NCBI GenBank assembly: GCA_017542695.1
Contig: JAFXWT010000341.1
Span: forward strand, 1-22,497
DNA from: Clostridia bacterium
GTDB lineage: Bacteria > Bacillota_A > Clostridia > Oscillospirales > CAG-272
Direction of reading: 5' to 3'
Length of the DNA stretch: 22,497 nt
Below the pieces are notes generated by a model, which was given only the letters and a program-made list of their open reading frames with translations, ran no database searches and was not told the DNA's origin. Both the position numbers and the translations under genes were made by a program. This document shows, piece after piece, positions 15,324-22,497 of the stretch; the stretch's first letter is position 1; the number at the start of each line of letters is the position of its first letter.

Positions 15324-16457
15324 TTACAGTTCAACGTCGTTGCCCGCGAGAACGGAAAGCCCATAGCGGAGCGCCGCGGCGGCGATCTTTCTCTCCTCCG
15401 CGTTTTCGCTCTTCAATTTCGGCAAAAGCTCGCGGAAGAACGCGCCGCGTATACTTATGTCGTTCATCAGCTCACCGTAATCGAGGATCGGCTGAGTCTC
15501 GTCGCGCACTTCCAGATAATAAAGCCCGAAAAGCTGAGCCGTCAGCGACCGTATGTCGATCTTCCACGACGGCGAGACCGTTCCGAACAAACGCAGGCGG
15601 AGCAGAGTGTCCTCGCCCATCGCGTGATTTGTGATGAGCGTCTTTATTTTTGCCACGACATCATCCGTGTCTCTTGTATCCGTTACATCGACGGCACCCT
15701 TTTCGTATCTGCGGCGCGAAAATCTCTTCTGCCCGAACGTAAATTCCGTATGCGCGCCGCCGCCCGCGTTTATCTTGCAGACGATCGCGCCCTTGACTCC
15801 GCACTCGTCAAACGAGCGCCCTTCAAGGCATCCGCTGTAAGCGTAGTACGTGTGTCCGGCTTTTCTGACTTCGCCGCCCGCGTGAATGTGACCGAGCGCG
15901 ACGTAGTCAAATCCCGAATTTGCGATGTCGTCCTCGGTCATCGGGCAGTTGTCGCTCTGCGCCGCCGTCATGTCGGCGTGAACGGCGAGGATGTTTATCT
16001 TGTCGCGGTCGAGCTCTATTTTTCCGCGACGGAGCGGATTTTCCTTTTTTGTCGGCTCGGTGAACGCCCATCCGTAAACGTCGACGCCGATATCGTCGAA
16101 CGAGAATTTCGTCACGTCCTCGGAGGCGAAAATATATACGTTCGACGGAAATTCGACCTTGCGGTACGGGCTTTTCTGCGTCAGCGGATCGTGATTTCCG
16201 GGCGCGATGATGAATCTGCACTCCGGATTCTGCTCAAACTGCGCGATCATCAGCTCCATCGTCTCTTTCGTCGCGTATTCGTTGTCGAAAATATCGCCCG
16301 CGAGGATCACAATGTCGAATCGCTCCGTTTTCGCGTAAAGCATCATCGACGTGAACGTGCCGCGAAGCTCCGCTTTGCGCGCCTGTGCCTTTTTAACGTC
16401 GAGAAGCGAAAACGGCGAGTCGAGGTGGATGTCAGCCGTGTGTAATATCTTTATCAT
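15324..16457 (-). CDS. SbcD/YhaO-like metallophosphatase (DNA repair exonuclease subunit)
   Basis: The 377-residue protein has a calcineurin-like metallophosphatase domain in its first about 240 residues: D9 and H11 in HTADIHLDSP, D55 in AGDIFDNE, N88-H89-D90 in PGNHDPL, H160 in LAVHADM, and H190 and H192 in LGHIHAGGE. This matches the SbcD/Mre11 group, and the IHLDSPF start is typical of YhaO. Such nucleases usually work with an SMC-like ATPase (SbcC/YhaN) in processing DNA ends; no such gene is in the window. The start at 16457 has GGAGG 5 bases upstream and gives MIKILHTADIH; a longer reading to 16643 would overlap ymdB and is rejected. It follows ymdB by 11 bases. Confidence 0.87.
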   Translation of the reverse strand: MIKILHTADIHLDSPFSLLDVKKAQARKAELRGTFTSMMLYAKTERFDIVILAGDIFDNEYATKETMELMIAQFEQNPECRFIIAPGNHDPLTQKSPYRKVEFPSNVYIFASEDVTKFSFDDIGVDVYGWAFTEPTKKENPLRRGKIELDRDKINILAVHADMTAAQSDNCPMTEDDIANSGFDYVALGHIHAGGEVRKAGHTYYAYSGCLEGRSFDECGVKGAIVCKINAGGGAHTEFTFGQKRFSRRRYEKGAVDVTDTRDTDDVVAKIKTLITNHAMGEDTLLRLRLFGTVSPSWKIDIRSLTAQLFGLYYLEVRDETQPILDYGELMNDISIRGAFFRELLPKLKSENAEERKIAAAALRYGLSVLAGNDVEL

Positions 16458-16468
16458 ACTTGCCTCCG

Positions 16469-17245
16469 TCAGAATGTGATCCTTTCTATTTTTTCGGGCT
16501 TCCCGCCCTCGCCGATCGTTACGATAACGCCGTGCGCCGTCACGCGATTTTGCGAGAGGATAAACCTCACGGGCATGTTCGTCGTCAGCTTTTCGATTAT
16601 GCACGACGGCTCGACTCCGAGCACCGAATTGTCGGGGCCGCACATACCGAGGTCGGTAACGTACGCGGTCCCTTTCGGGAAAATGTGCTCGTCCGCCGTC
16701 GCAACGTGCGTGTGCGTGCCGACTATAATGTCTATCTTGCCGTCGAAATAATAAGCGATCGCCTGTTTTTCCGATGTCGCCTCCGCGTGAACGTCGAGAA
16801 CGGAAACGTCGTAGTTCCCTTTTTCAGCGGCGAGGATCTTTTCGACCGAACGGATCGGGTTTGAGAGCGGCTCCATATAGATAACGCCCATCACATTCAT
16901 CACAAGCACGCGGCACGCGCCGATATTTTTAATGACGTGTCCCGCGCCGGGGACTTCCGGCGGATAATTGCACGGGCGGATAACGTCGCGGCAGTCCTCG
17001 AGGATCGTCTTTGCCTCGGGCTTTTTGAACACGTGGTTGCCCGACGTCAGCACGTCGCACCCGCCCGAGAGGAGCTTGTCGACGTTCTGTTTGTCTATCC
17101 CGTTGCCGAGGGCGCAGTTTTCGCAGTTTGCGACGACAAAGTCGATATCAAGCGTCGTTCTGACGCTCCACAGCCGCGCGCCGACGTGATCCGCGGCGGC
17201 GGGCCCCATCACATCGCCGAGAAGAAGTATCGTCGTTTTCTTCAT
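16469..17245 (-). CDS. ymdB: YmdB-family metallophosphoesterase
   Basis: A 258-residue dinuclear-metal phosphodiesterase of the YmdB family; the B. subtilis member acts on 2',3'-cyclic nucleotides and affects biofilm and motility decisions. Conserved residues are present: D11 in LLGDVMG, E42-N43 in NCENCALGNG, N70-H71 in TSGNHVF, H153 in DVHAEATSEK, and H178 and H180 in GTHTHVATADE. Length is normal (about 264). GGAGG lies about 6 bases before the ATG. It is the first gene of a leftward unit with its own promoter (17277-17305) and is followed at 11 bases by the SbcD-like gene. Confidence 0.93.
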   Translation of the reverse strand: MKKTTILLLGDVMGPAAADHVGARLWSVRTTLDIDFVVANCENCALGNGIDKQNVDKLLSGGCDVLTSGNHVFKKPEAKTILEDCRDVIRPCNYPPEVPGAGHVIKNIGACRVLVMNVMGVIYMEPLSNPIRSVEKILAAEKGNYDVSVLDVHAEATSEKQAIAYYFDGKIDIIVGTHTHVATADEHIFPKGTAYVTDLGMCGPDNSVLGVEPSCIIEKLTTNMPVRFILSQNRVTAHGVIVTIGEGGKPEKIERITF

Positions 17246-17276
17246 CTTCGCCCTCCGTTTTTCTTTCTTTTAATTA

Positions 17277-17305
17277 AGTATATCACAAACAATGAATTTT
17301 CTCAA
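17277..17305 (-). promoter_or_regulatory. Sigma-A promoter of ymdB
   Basis: Minus strand: -35 TTGAGA (17305-17300), 17-base spacer, -10 TATACT (17282-17277), leaving a leader of about 25 bases to the start codon. Confidence 0.75.
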
Positions 17306-17357
17306 CGGGAAAAAGTAAATTTTTTATTTTCGATGAATAATCCGCGAAAAAGTTTTT

Positions 17358-17835
17358 GCTCTTTTCTTTTTTGCGAAAAAGAAAAGGGTCTCGCTGCGGC
17401 TCGGTCACCGCTCGGCTCTGACAGCCATTTAGGCTGTCATTCACTCCCTCGCGGCCGCTTCGCTACGCAAAAGAAAAAACTTCGGCGTATATCCGACTTC
17501 TCGCCTCAAACGTGCTTCCGTCGCCTACGGCGTACGGTTCACGTTAATTCCGGCGAAGATTTACGACATCAAGACAAATCTTTACACCCGCGCGGCGGGG
17601 GTACGTGTTGCTCTGCGCTGACGGTATCACATATCTTTCCGTCTGTTTGTAGGGGCGACAGGTCGGGTTCCCGCGCACGAGCAACGTGAGCGCGTGGGGT
17701 TCGGACCATCGGTCGCCCGAAAGTTTTCTCCTAACGGAGAAGGCGCCTCGCTCGGCGAGGCGGATGAGGAGATAATGCACGAATATCTCCGCGCCTCGCG
17801 CGGAAAGATCATCGCTCTTTTCTTTTTTGCGAAAA
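17358..17835. repeat. Gene-free island of hairpins bounded by a 22-base direct repeat
   Basis: The stretch between ymdB and the rhamnosidase holds no credible gene. An identical 22-base sequence occurs at 17358-17379 and 17814-17835. Between them are several stem-loops: TGACAGCC/GGCTGTCA (17419-17439), GGGCGAC/GTCGCCC enclosing 66 bases (17653-17718), TTCTCC/GGAGAA (17726-17741), CGCCTCGC/GCGAGGCG (17744-17762) and TCCGCGC/GCGCGGA (17788-17804). No transposase is present. A mosaic of small dispersed intergenic elements or a non-autonomous mobile element is the likely nature; a structured RNA is less likely but open. Confidence 0.6.
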
Positions 17836-17885
17836 TAAAACAGTCGGCGTTATATTAAACTTTTGTTACAAATAAAATAACCTTA

Positions 17886-17914
17886 TTGCATTTTCCCGTC
17901 ATTTATGGTAAAAT
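17886..17914 (+). promoter_or_regulatory. Sigma-A promoter of the rhamnosidase gene
   Basis: -35 TTGCAT (17886-17891), 17-base spacer, -10 TAAAAT (17909-17914). The start codon at 17947 follows at about 26 bases from the expected transcription start. Confidence 0.72.
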
Positions 17915-17946
17915 AAAATGAATTTTTTTGCAACGAGGTACGCGCA

Positions 17947-20574
17947 ATGAAGATCTACGGCCTTACCGTAAATTACATGTCCGAGCCGTGCGGCGTGGAC
18001 AAGACCCCGCGATTTTCCTACAAAATCGAATCCGAAAAGCGCGCGGACGCGCAGAAAAGCGCGCGCATCCGACTTTATGCGTCCGCCGACGCGACGGAAC
18101 CCGTGTGGGACACGGGGATCGTTGACGGCGAGCAGCGGCTTTTCATAAAATACGACGGCTCATCTCTGCTCCCCGTCCATAAATACTATTGGACCGTCGA
18201 CGTAACGACGACCCTCGGCGACGCGGCGTCCGCCCGCGGCTCTTTTGTCACAGGCAAACTCGGCTCGCGCTGGGACGGCAAGTGGATCAGCGCGAATTAC
18301 GTTCGCCGAGAGGGCGACGCGTTCGGCGCGGTCTATCTCAGAAAGAGCTTCCGCCTTGAAAAACAGGTCGCCGAGGCGTATCTTTCAATATGCGGACTCG
18401 GTTACTACGAGAGCAGGATCAACGGTACAAACACAGGCGACGACGTGCTCTCTCCCGCTTTCACCGATTTCTCGAAAAACGATATGTACCTGACTTACGA
18501 CGTGAGCGACAAACTCACAACGGGGGAAAACGTCATTTCCGTCGTGCTCGGCAACGGATGGTATAACTGTTTTGCCGAGGACCCGTGGAACACCAAAGCG
18601 GCAACGTGGCGTCACTGGCCGAAAATGATATGCGAGCTGAAGATCTCCTATTCCGACGGCACGGTCGAAAAGATCGTTTCCGACACGACGTGGCGCGGCT
18701 CGAAAGGCCCGATCTTCTTCAATGGCATCCGCAACGGCGAGCATTACGACGCGCGCGCAGAGCTCGGCGAATACGAATATCCAGACTACGACGACAGCGC
18801 GTGGGACGGCACAAAGATAATGAAGAGCCCCGGCGGTGCGCTCGAGGCGATGGAAATGCCGCCGATCCGCGTTCAGAAAACCTTTTCTCCGAAAGTGATA
18901 AGAAAATCGGAAAACGGCTACATCGTCGAATTCGAGCAGAATATGGCGGGCTTTTGCTCGTACACATTCCGCGGCGCGAAAGACACCGAGATCACGATCC
19001 GCCACTCCGATATGCTCCTTGAAAACGGCGAGCTCGATATGCAGATGGGCGGAATGACGCGCTCGCACGGCTTCCAGACGGACAAATACATCAAAAAGAG
19101 CGACGAGCCCGAAAAATGGCACCCGATCTTCGTTTATCACGGCTTCCAATATATCGAGATATCCGGTATCGACTACGAGCCGACGGCGGACGAAATAACC
19201 GCGATGGCGATATGCACCGACGTCGGCACGGCGGGCAAATTCACCTGCTCCGACGAGCTTCTCAACAAAGTCCAGCACCTGTGCCGTTGGTCGACGATAT
19301 CGAACATGGAATCAGTCCCGACAGACTGCCCGCACCGCGAGAAAAACGGGTGGACAGGCGACACGGCGCTCTCCTGCGAGCAGATGCTCATCAATTTCGG
19401 CGCGCAGTCGTTCCTCTCCAAGTGGAGCGAGGATATGCGCCTCTCACAGCGCCCCGCAGGTCAGATACCGTGCGTCGTGCCGTCGACAGGTTGGGGATAT
19501 TACGGACTCATGGGACCCGATTGGTCGAGCGCTCTCATCACGGTTCCGTATAACATCTATCTTTACAACAACGACCCCGACATTCTTAAAATAAACTACG
19601 ACTCGATAAAGCGCAACTGCGACTTTATGGAGAGTATGACGGATGACCTGACCCTGAATTACGGCACAGGAGATTGGTGCCCGCCGTTCGAGGGACCCGC
19701 GATCTCCAAAAACATGGGCGGCTACAAATGCCCCGTCGAAGTGAGCGATACGGCGTTCTTCTATAACGCCGCGAAAACGGTCGTCAAGATCGCAAAACTG
19801 CTCGGCAAAGACGACGACGCGGAATACTATTCCGACCTCGCCGCTCGGATCCGTAAGGTATGGCGCGAAAAATTCTTCGATAAAGAAACATTCACCGTTA
19901 TGGGCGACTGCCAAACAGCGACGGGCGCGATGCTTTATTTCGGGCTTTACGAACCCGACGAGTACGACGGGCTTGTAAATAAGCTCGTCGAGCAGATCAG
20001 AAGAAACGACGATCACCTTGATTTCGGAGTGCTCGGCAACAAGTTCGTCATGCATTCGCTCGGCGCGGCGGGAAAGAACGACGTCGGCTACGCGATGATC
20101 GCGCAGCGCACGTTCCCCGGCTGTCAGAGATGGATCGACCTCGGCGCAACGACGCTCTGGGAGTGCTGGAACGGCGGCGGCTCGCACAACCACCATATGT
20201 TCTCCGACCTCTCGGCGTTTATGTATAAGTACATCGGCGGCATATCGCCCGACGAGAATGAACCGGGCTTTAAGCACACCATCCTCCGTCCCGCGATAAG
20301 TTCGTCGCTCGAAAGCGCGATGAGCGAGCACGAAAGTATGTACGGTGAGATCAAGTGCTTCTTCGCTAAGCGCGACGGAAAGCTTTCAATCAACGTCAAG
20401 GTGCCGTTCGGCTGTTCGGCGACGCTCTACCTCCCCGAAGAATACCTCGACACTCTCTTCGACGGCGACGCGAAAGTGACGGAAAAATACTCCTTCGGCG
20501 TTCAGAGCGGCGCGGGCGGGAAAGAGATGTATGTAATCTTCCCCTCCGGCGAATACGGCTTCGAAACAAAATAA
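17947..20574 (+). CDS. GH78 alpha-L-rhamnosidase
   Basis: An 875-residue glycosidase that removes terminal alpha-L-rhamnose, found in pectin (rhamnogalacturonan) and plant glycosides. Order of parts: N-terminal fibronectin-like domain (about 1-105), the lectin-like rhamnosidase N domain (about 120-300, with SICGLGYYESRINGT), a beta domain (about 305-420), the six-hairpin catalytic barrel (about 430-780) and a C-terminal beta domain. The signature DCPHREKNGWTGD gives D460, E465 and D472 (E465 the likely general acid), and E739 in TTLWECWNGGGSHNHHMF is the likely general base. There is no signal peptide, so the substrate must be imported. GAGGT lies 7 bases before the ATG. It is a single-gene unit with promoter and terminator, facing the GH3 gene. 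Confidence 0.93.
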   Translation: MKIYGLTVNYMSEPCGVDKTPRFSYKIESEKRADAQKSARIRLYASADATEPVWDTGIVDGEQRLFIKYDGSSLLPVHKYYWTVDVTTTLGDAASARGSFVTGKLGSRWDGKWISANYVRREGDAFGAVYLRKSFRLEKQVAEAYLSICGLGYYESRINGTNTGDDVLSPAFTDFSKNDMYLTYDVSDKLTTGENVISVVLGNGWYNCFAEDPWNTKAATWRHWPKMICELKISYSDGTVEKIVSDTTWRGSKGPIFFNGIRNGEHYDARAELGEYEYPDYDDSAWDGTKIMKSPGGALEAMEMPPIRVQKTFSPKVIRKSENGYIVEFEQNMAGFCSYTFRGAKDTEITIRHSDMLLENGELDMQMGGMTRSHGFQTDKYIKKSDEPEKWHPIFVYHGFQYIEISGIDYEPTADEITAMAICTDVGTAGKFTCSDELLNKVQHLCRWSTISNMESVPTDCPHREKNGWTGDTALSCEQMLINFGAQSFLSKWSEDMRLSQRPAGQIPCVVPSTGWGYYGLMGPDWSSALITVPYNIYLYNNDPDILKINYDSIKRNCDFMESMTDDLTLNYGTGDWCPPFEGPAISKNMGGYKCPVEVSDTAFFYNAAKTVVKIAKLLGKDDDAEYYSDLAARIRKVWREKFFDKETFTVMGDCQTATGAMLYFGLYEPDEYDGLVNKLVEQIRRNDDHLDFGVLGNKFVMHSLGAAGKNDVGYAMIAQRTFPGCQRWIDLGATTLWECWNGGGSHNHHMFSDLSAFMYKYIGGISPDENEPGFKHTILRPAISSSLESAMSEHESMYGEIKCFFAKRDGKLSINVKVPFGCSATLYLPEEYLDTLFDGDAKVTEKYSFGVQSGAGGKEMYVIFPSGEYGFETK

Positions 20575-20580
20575 AAACGT

Positions 20581-20610
20581 AAAAAAGACAGGCGGCGCCT
20601 GTCTTTTTTG
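20581..20610 (+). terminator. Intrinsic terminator of the rhamnosidase gene
   Basis: AAAAAAGACAGGC pairs with GCCTGTCTTTTTT around GGC, ending in a T-run. It lies 6 bases after the stop codon and, being A-rich on the left, could also work for leftward transcription. Confidence 0.88.
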
Positions 20611-20654
20611 ATTTTGGATTGCTTCCCGAAATGACTTTCGACAGTGTGCTGACC

Positions 20655-20700
20655 GTAGGGGCGACCATCGGTCGTCCGCGCCTCTCCCTGCGGGAGAGAA
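20655..20700. repeat. Small palindromic intergenic repeat related to the 17.6-17.7 kb element
   Basis: GTAGGGGCGAC (20655-20665) is identical to 17649-17659, and GACCATCGGTCG (20663-20674) is identical to 17704-17715. It forms GGGCGACC/GGTCGTCC, then a second stem CTCTCCC/GGGAGAG (20682-20698). It lies between the convergent GH78 and GH3 genes. Confidence 0.6.
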
Positions 20701-20726
20701 TGTCTTTTCCGTTATGGAAATCCTTT

Positions 20727-22497
20727 TTATTTCACCCTGATCTCTTCGCATTTATATCCCGTCAACTTATCGCTCACGCCGTCGGGCTGGTGCCCGCCGA
20801 CGAAGATCGAGATGTTCCCGTCGGGCTCGACGCGCGAGCCGTCGGGAAGAACGGCTTTGACAAAATATCCGTCAACGTCGAGCGTCACCGTCTTTTCCTC
20901 GCCCGCACCGAGCGTCACCGCCATCACTGCGCAAAGCTGGAAGTGCGGAGTCGCCGTGCGGCTGTCAGAAAATCTCGCGTACGCCTGTACTTTTTCATCT
21001 CCCGTGACATTTCCGACGTTTTTGACATTGACCGATACCGTTATCTTTTCTCCGTCCGCGCTCGTTATTCTCGCGCCGGAATATTCAAAGCGAGTGTAGG
21101 AAAGCCCGTATCCGAACGGATAGAGCGCCTCGCCCTCGATGTAGCGGTATGTTCTTCCCGTCATCGAATAATCCTCAAAATCGGGCAGAGGATGATCTTC
21201 CGCGTAGACCGTCAGCGGCAGCCGTCCCGACGGGTTCGCGCTTCCCGCTATGACGTTTGCCACAGCAAGCCCGCCGAGCGCACCGGGATACCACGCCTGG
21301 ATGATCGCCCGCGCATGATCTCTGATCTTTTTTCCGACGTCGATCGTGCTTCCGGCCATAATGACGACGACGACGTTTTCGCAAACGTCGCAGACCGCCT
21401 CGGCAAGCTCGCGCTGAACCGTCGGAAGCCCGACGCGCTTTCTGTCGCCGCATTCGGTATAATCGTCGGAAACGCCCGTTTCTTCGCCCTCGATGCTCTT
21501 GTCAAGTCCGAGAACGAGCACCGTCACGTCCGCGTGCGTGGCGGCGGCGACGCCGTCCGAAAGCTGATTATAAAATCCGCTCGACGCGTTCATTCTGCGA
21601 GATGTCAGTCGACTTCCCTCCTCGACGAAAACGTCCGCCTTGTCAAAAACGCGGCGCACTCCGTCGGCAACCGTTATATATTCCGACGCGTGACCGTGGT
21701 AGTTGCCCTCAAGCGCGGAAAAAGACTGCGCGTTCGGACCGACGACGGCGATGCGTCTGTGTTTGTTTTCAAGCGGCAGAATGCCGTCGTTTTTAAGAAG
21801 GACCATCGCTTCTTCGGCGGCGCCGAGATTTAATTCCCGATGCTCGCGGCAGTCGAGCTTTTCGTACGGAATGTCGGCGTACGGCCGCGTCTTTTCAAAC
21901 TCGCCGAGCATGACTCTGATAGTGTAAACGTCCTCTGCGGCGCGAGTGATGTCGTCCTCGGTGATAAGGTCTTCCTCATAAGCGTCCATCAGCGACTGAT
22001 AGACAGACCCGCAGTTGAGATCGCACCCCGCTTTGAGCGCCATCGCCGCCGCTTCGGTCTTTGATGAGACGATTTTATGCCCGTTTTCCTTGTAAAAATC
22101 GTTCAGCGCCCAGCAGTCCGACGTGAAATAACCCTCGAAACCCCATTCGTCGTAGAGTATGCTCATCAGGCGCGGGCTCGCGCAGCACGGCTCGCCGTTG
22201 GTGCGGTTGTAAGCGCCCATAACGCCCGAAACGCCCGCTTTGACGGTCTTTTCAAACGCGGGAAGGTACGTTTCGCGCATATCCTTTTCGCTGACCTCGG
22301 CGTTGAAGCAGTGCCTCTTCCCCTCCGGCCCCGAATGAGCCGCAAAATGCTTTGAGCAGGCGGAGACTTTGAGGAATTCCCCGTCGCCCTGCAATCCCTC
22401 GACGAGACCGACACCGAGCGTCGCCGTCAGATACGGGTCCTCGCCGAACGTTTCCTGCCCGCGCCCCCAGCGCGGATCGCGGAAGATGTTGATGTTC
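20727..22497 (-). CDS. GH3 beta-glycosidase (beta-glucosidase or beta-xylosidase type), partial
   Basis: The frame is open from the right edge to a TAA at 20727, so the N-terminus lies outside; about 590 residues are visible of a usual 690-750. The first visible residues, NINIFRDPRWGRGQETFGED, are a GH3 active-site motif. K-H in SACSKHFAAHSGPEGKRH and the nucleophile aspartate in GYFTSDCWALNDF (codon at 22118-22116) follow; SDCWA is closer to beta-xylosidase-type than to the SDWGA of many beta-glucosidases. Then come the alpha/beta sandwich domain (GPNAQSFSALEGNYHG onward) and a C-terminal fibronectin-III-like domain (about the last 110 residues). It probably trims imported oligosaccharides. 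Exact sugar specificity is not assignable. Confidence 0.92.
   Translation of the reverse strand, partial: NINIFRDPRWGRGQETFGEDPYLTATLGVGLVEGLQGDGEFLKVSACSKHFAAHSGPEGKRHCFNAEVSEKDMRETYLPAFEKTVKAGVSGVMGAYNRTNGEPCCASPRLMSILYDEWGFEGYFTSDCWALNDFYKENGHKIVSSKTEAAAMALKAGCDLNCGSVYQSLMDAYEEDLITEDDITRAAEDVYTIRVMLGEFEKTRPYADIPYEKLDCREHRELNLGAAEEAMVLLKNDGILPLENKHRRIAVVGPNAQSFSALEGNYHGHASEYITVADGVRRVFDKADVFVEEGSRLTSRRMNASSGFYNQLSDGVAAATHADVTVLVLGLDKSIEGEETGVSDDYTECGDRKRVGLPTVQRELAEAVCDVCENVVVVIMAGSTIDVGKKIRDHARAIIQAWYPGALGGLAVANVIAGSANPSGRLPLTVYAEDHPLPDFEDYSMTGRTYRYIEGEALYPFGYGLSYTRFEYSGARITSADGEKITVSVNVKNVGNVTGDEKVQAYARFSDSRTATPHFQLCAVMAVTLGAGEEKTVTLDVDGYFVKAVLPDGSRVEPDGNISIFVGGHQPDGVSDKLTGYKCEEIRVK

Noticed and set aside
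16458..16643. 62-residue N-terminal extension of the SbcD-like protein
   Set aside because: It overlaps ymdB in another frame, is Arg-rich without homology, and the ATG at 16457 has GGAGG upstream.
16937..17689. 250-residue rightward frame across ymdB and the repeat island
   Set aside because: Its first part is antisense to ymdB and its second part follows the hairpin repeats; there is no ribosome binding site or domain.
17544..17812. Short leftward frames in the repeat island
   Set aside because: Their sequence is dictated by palindromic repeats; no start signals, and composition differs from real genes.
17358..17835. CRISPR array
   Set aside because: The repeats are not regularly spaced, only two identical units occur about 455 bases apart, and no cas genes are present.
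18385..20331. Frames of nearly 300 residues antisense to the rhamnosidase
   Set aside because: GC-rich coding sequence commonly leaves open antisense frames; no ribosome binding site or recognisable domain.
20619..21833. 404-residue rightward frame opposite GH3
   Set aside because: It is antisense to a GH3 gene with clear motifs and begins inside a repeat.

Overview
The window reads as a piece of chromosome from an anaerobic Clostridia-type Firmicute, probably an uncultured gut lineage; this is inferred from gene content, not from a marker phylogeny. The signs are strong AGGAGG-type ribosome binding sites, textbook sigma-A promoters with 17-base spacers, a T-box leader on pheS, a CD1247-type protein beside efp, YmdB, and cytosolic GH78 and GH3 glycosidases. 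Most genes look moderately GC-rich; a small zinc-ribbon gene at 9870-10316 is clearly more AT-rich.

Layout. 1-317: the leader and promoter of what looks like an rRNA operon running left off the edge, then the end of a leftward operon of a PII-like protein and a CPA2 cation:proton antiporter (318-1886). 2180-5317: a rightward group of M18 aminopeptidase, beta-helix (GH28-like) protein and PH-domain membrane protein, closed by a two-way terminator. 5356-9128: leftward pheS-pheT with a Phe T-box leader. 9213-11743: rightward phosphoribosyltransferase, zinc-ribbon protein and M20 dipeptidase. 11793-17305: leftward genes for YmdB, an SbcD/YhaO-like nuclease, an M24 aminopeptidase, EF-P, a CD1247-type protein and a PrsA-like foldase lipoprotein. 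17320-17850: a gene-free island of hairpins and repeats. 17947-20574: rightward GH78 alpha-L-rhamnosidase, facing a leftward GH3 glycosidase that runs off the right edge.

How the genes fit together. Much of the window is translation and protein turnover: PheRS, EF-P, three peptidases that finish peptide breakdown (M18, M20, M24) and a secretion foldase. The two glycosidases and the beta-helix protein lack visible signal peptides and suggest intracellular use of plant-polysaccharide oligomers such as rhamnose-containing pectin fragments.

The most striking observation is an in-frame UAG at codon 702 of pheT, with a perfectly conserved reading frame on both sides, in an essential gene. None of the 18 gene ends visible in the window uses TAG (12 TAA, 6 TGA). 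A sequencing error, a real nonsense mutation, or UAG read as an amino acid would all fit, and the window alone cannot decide between them.
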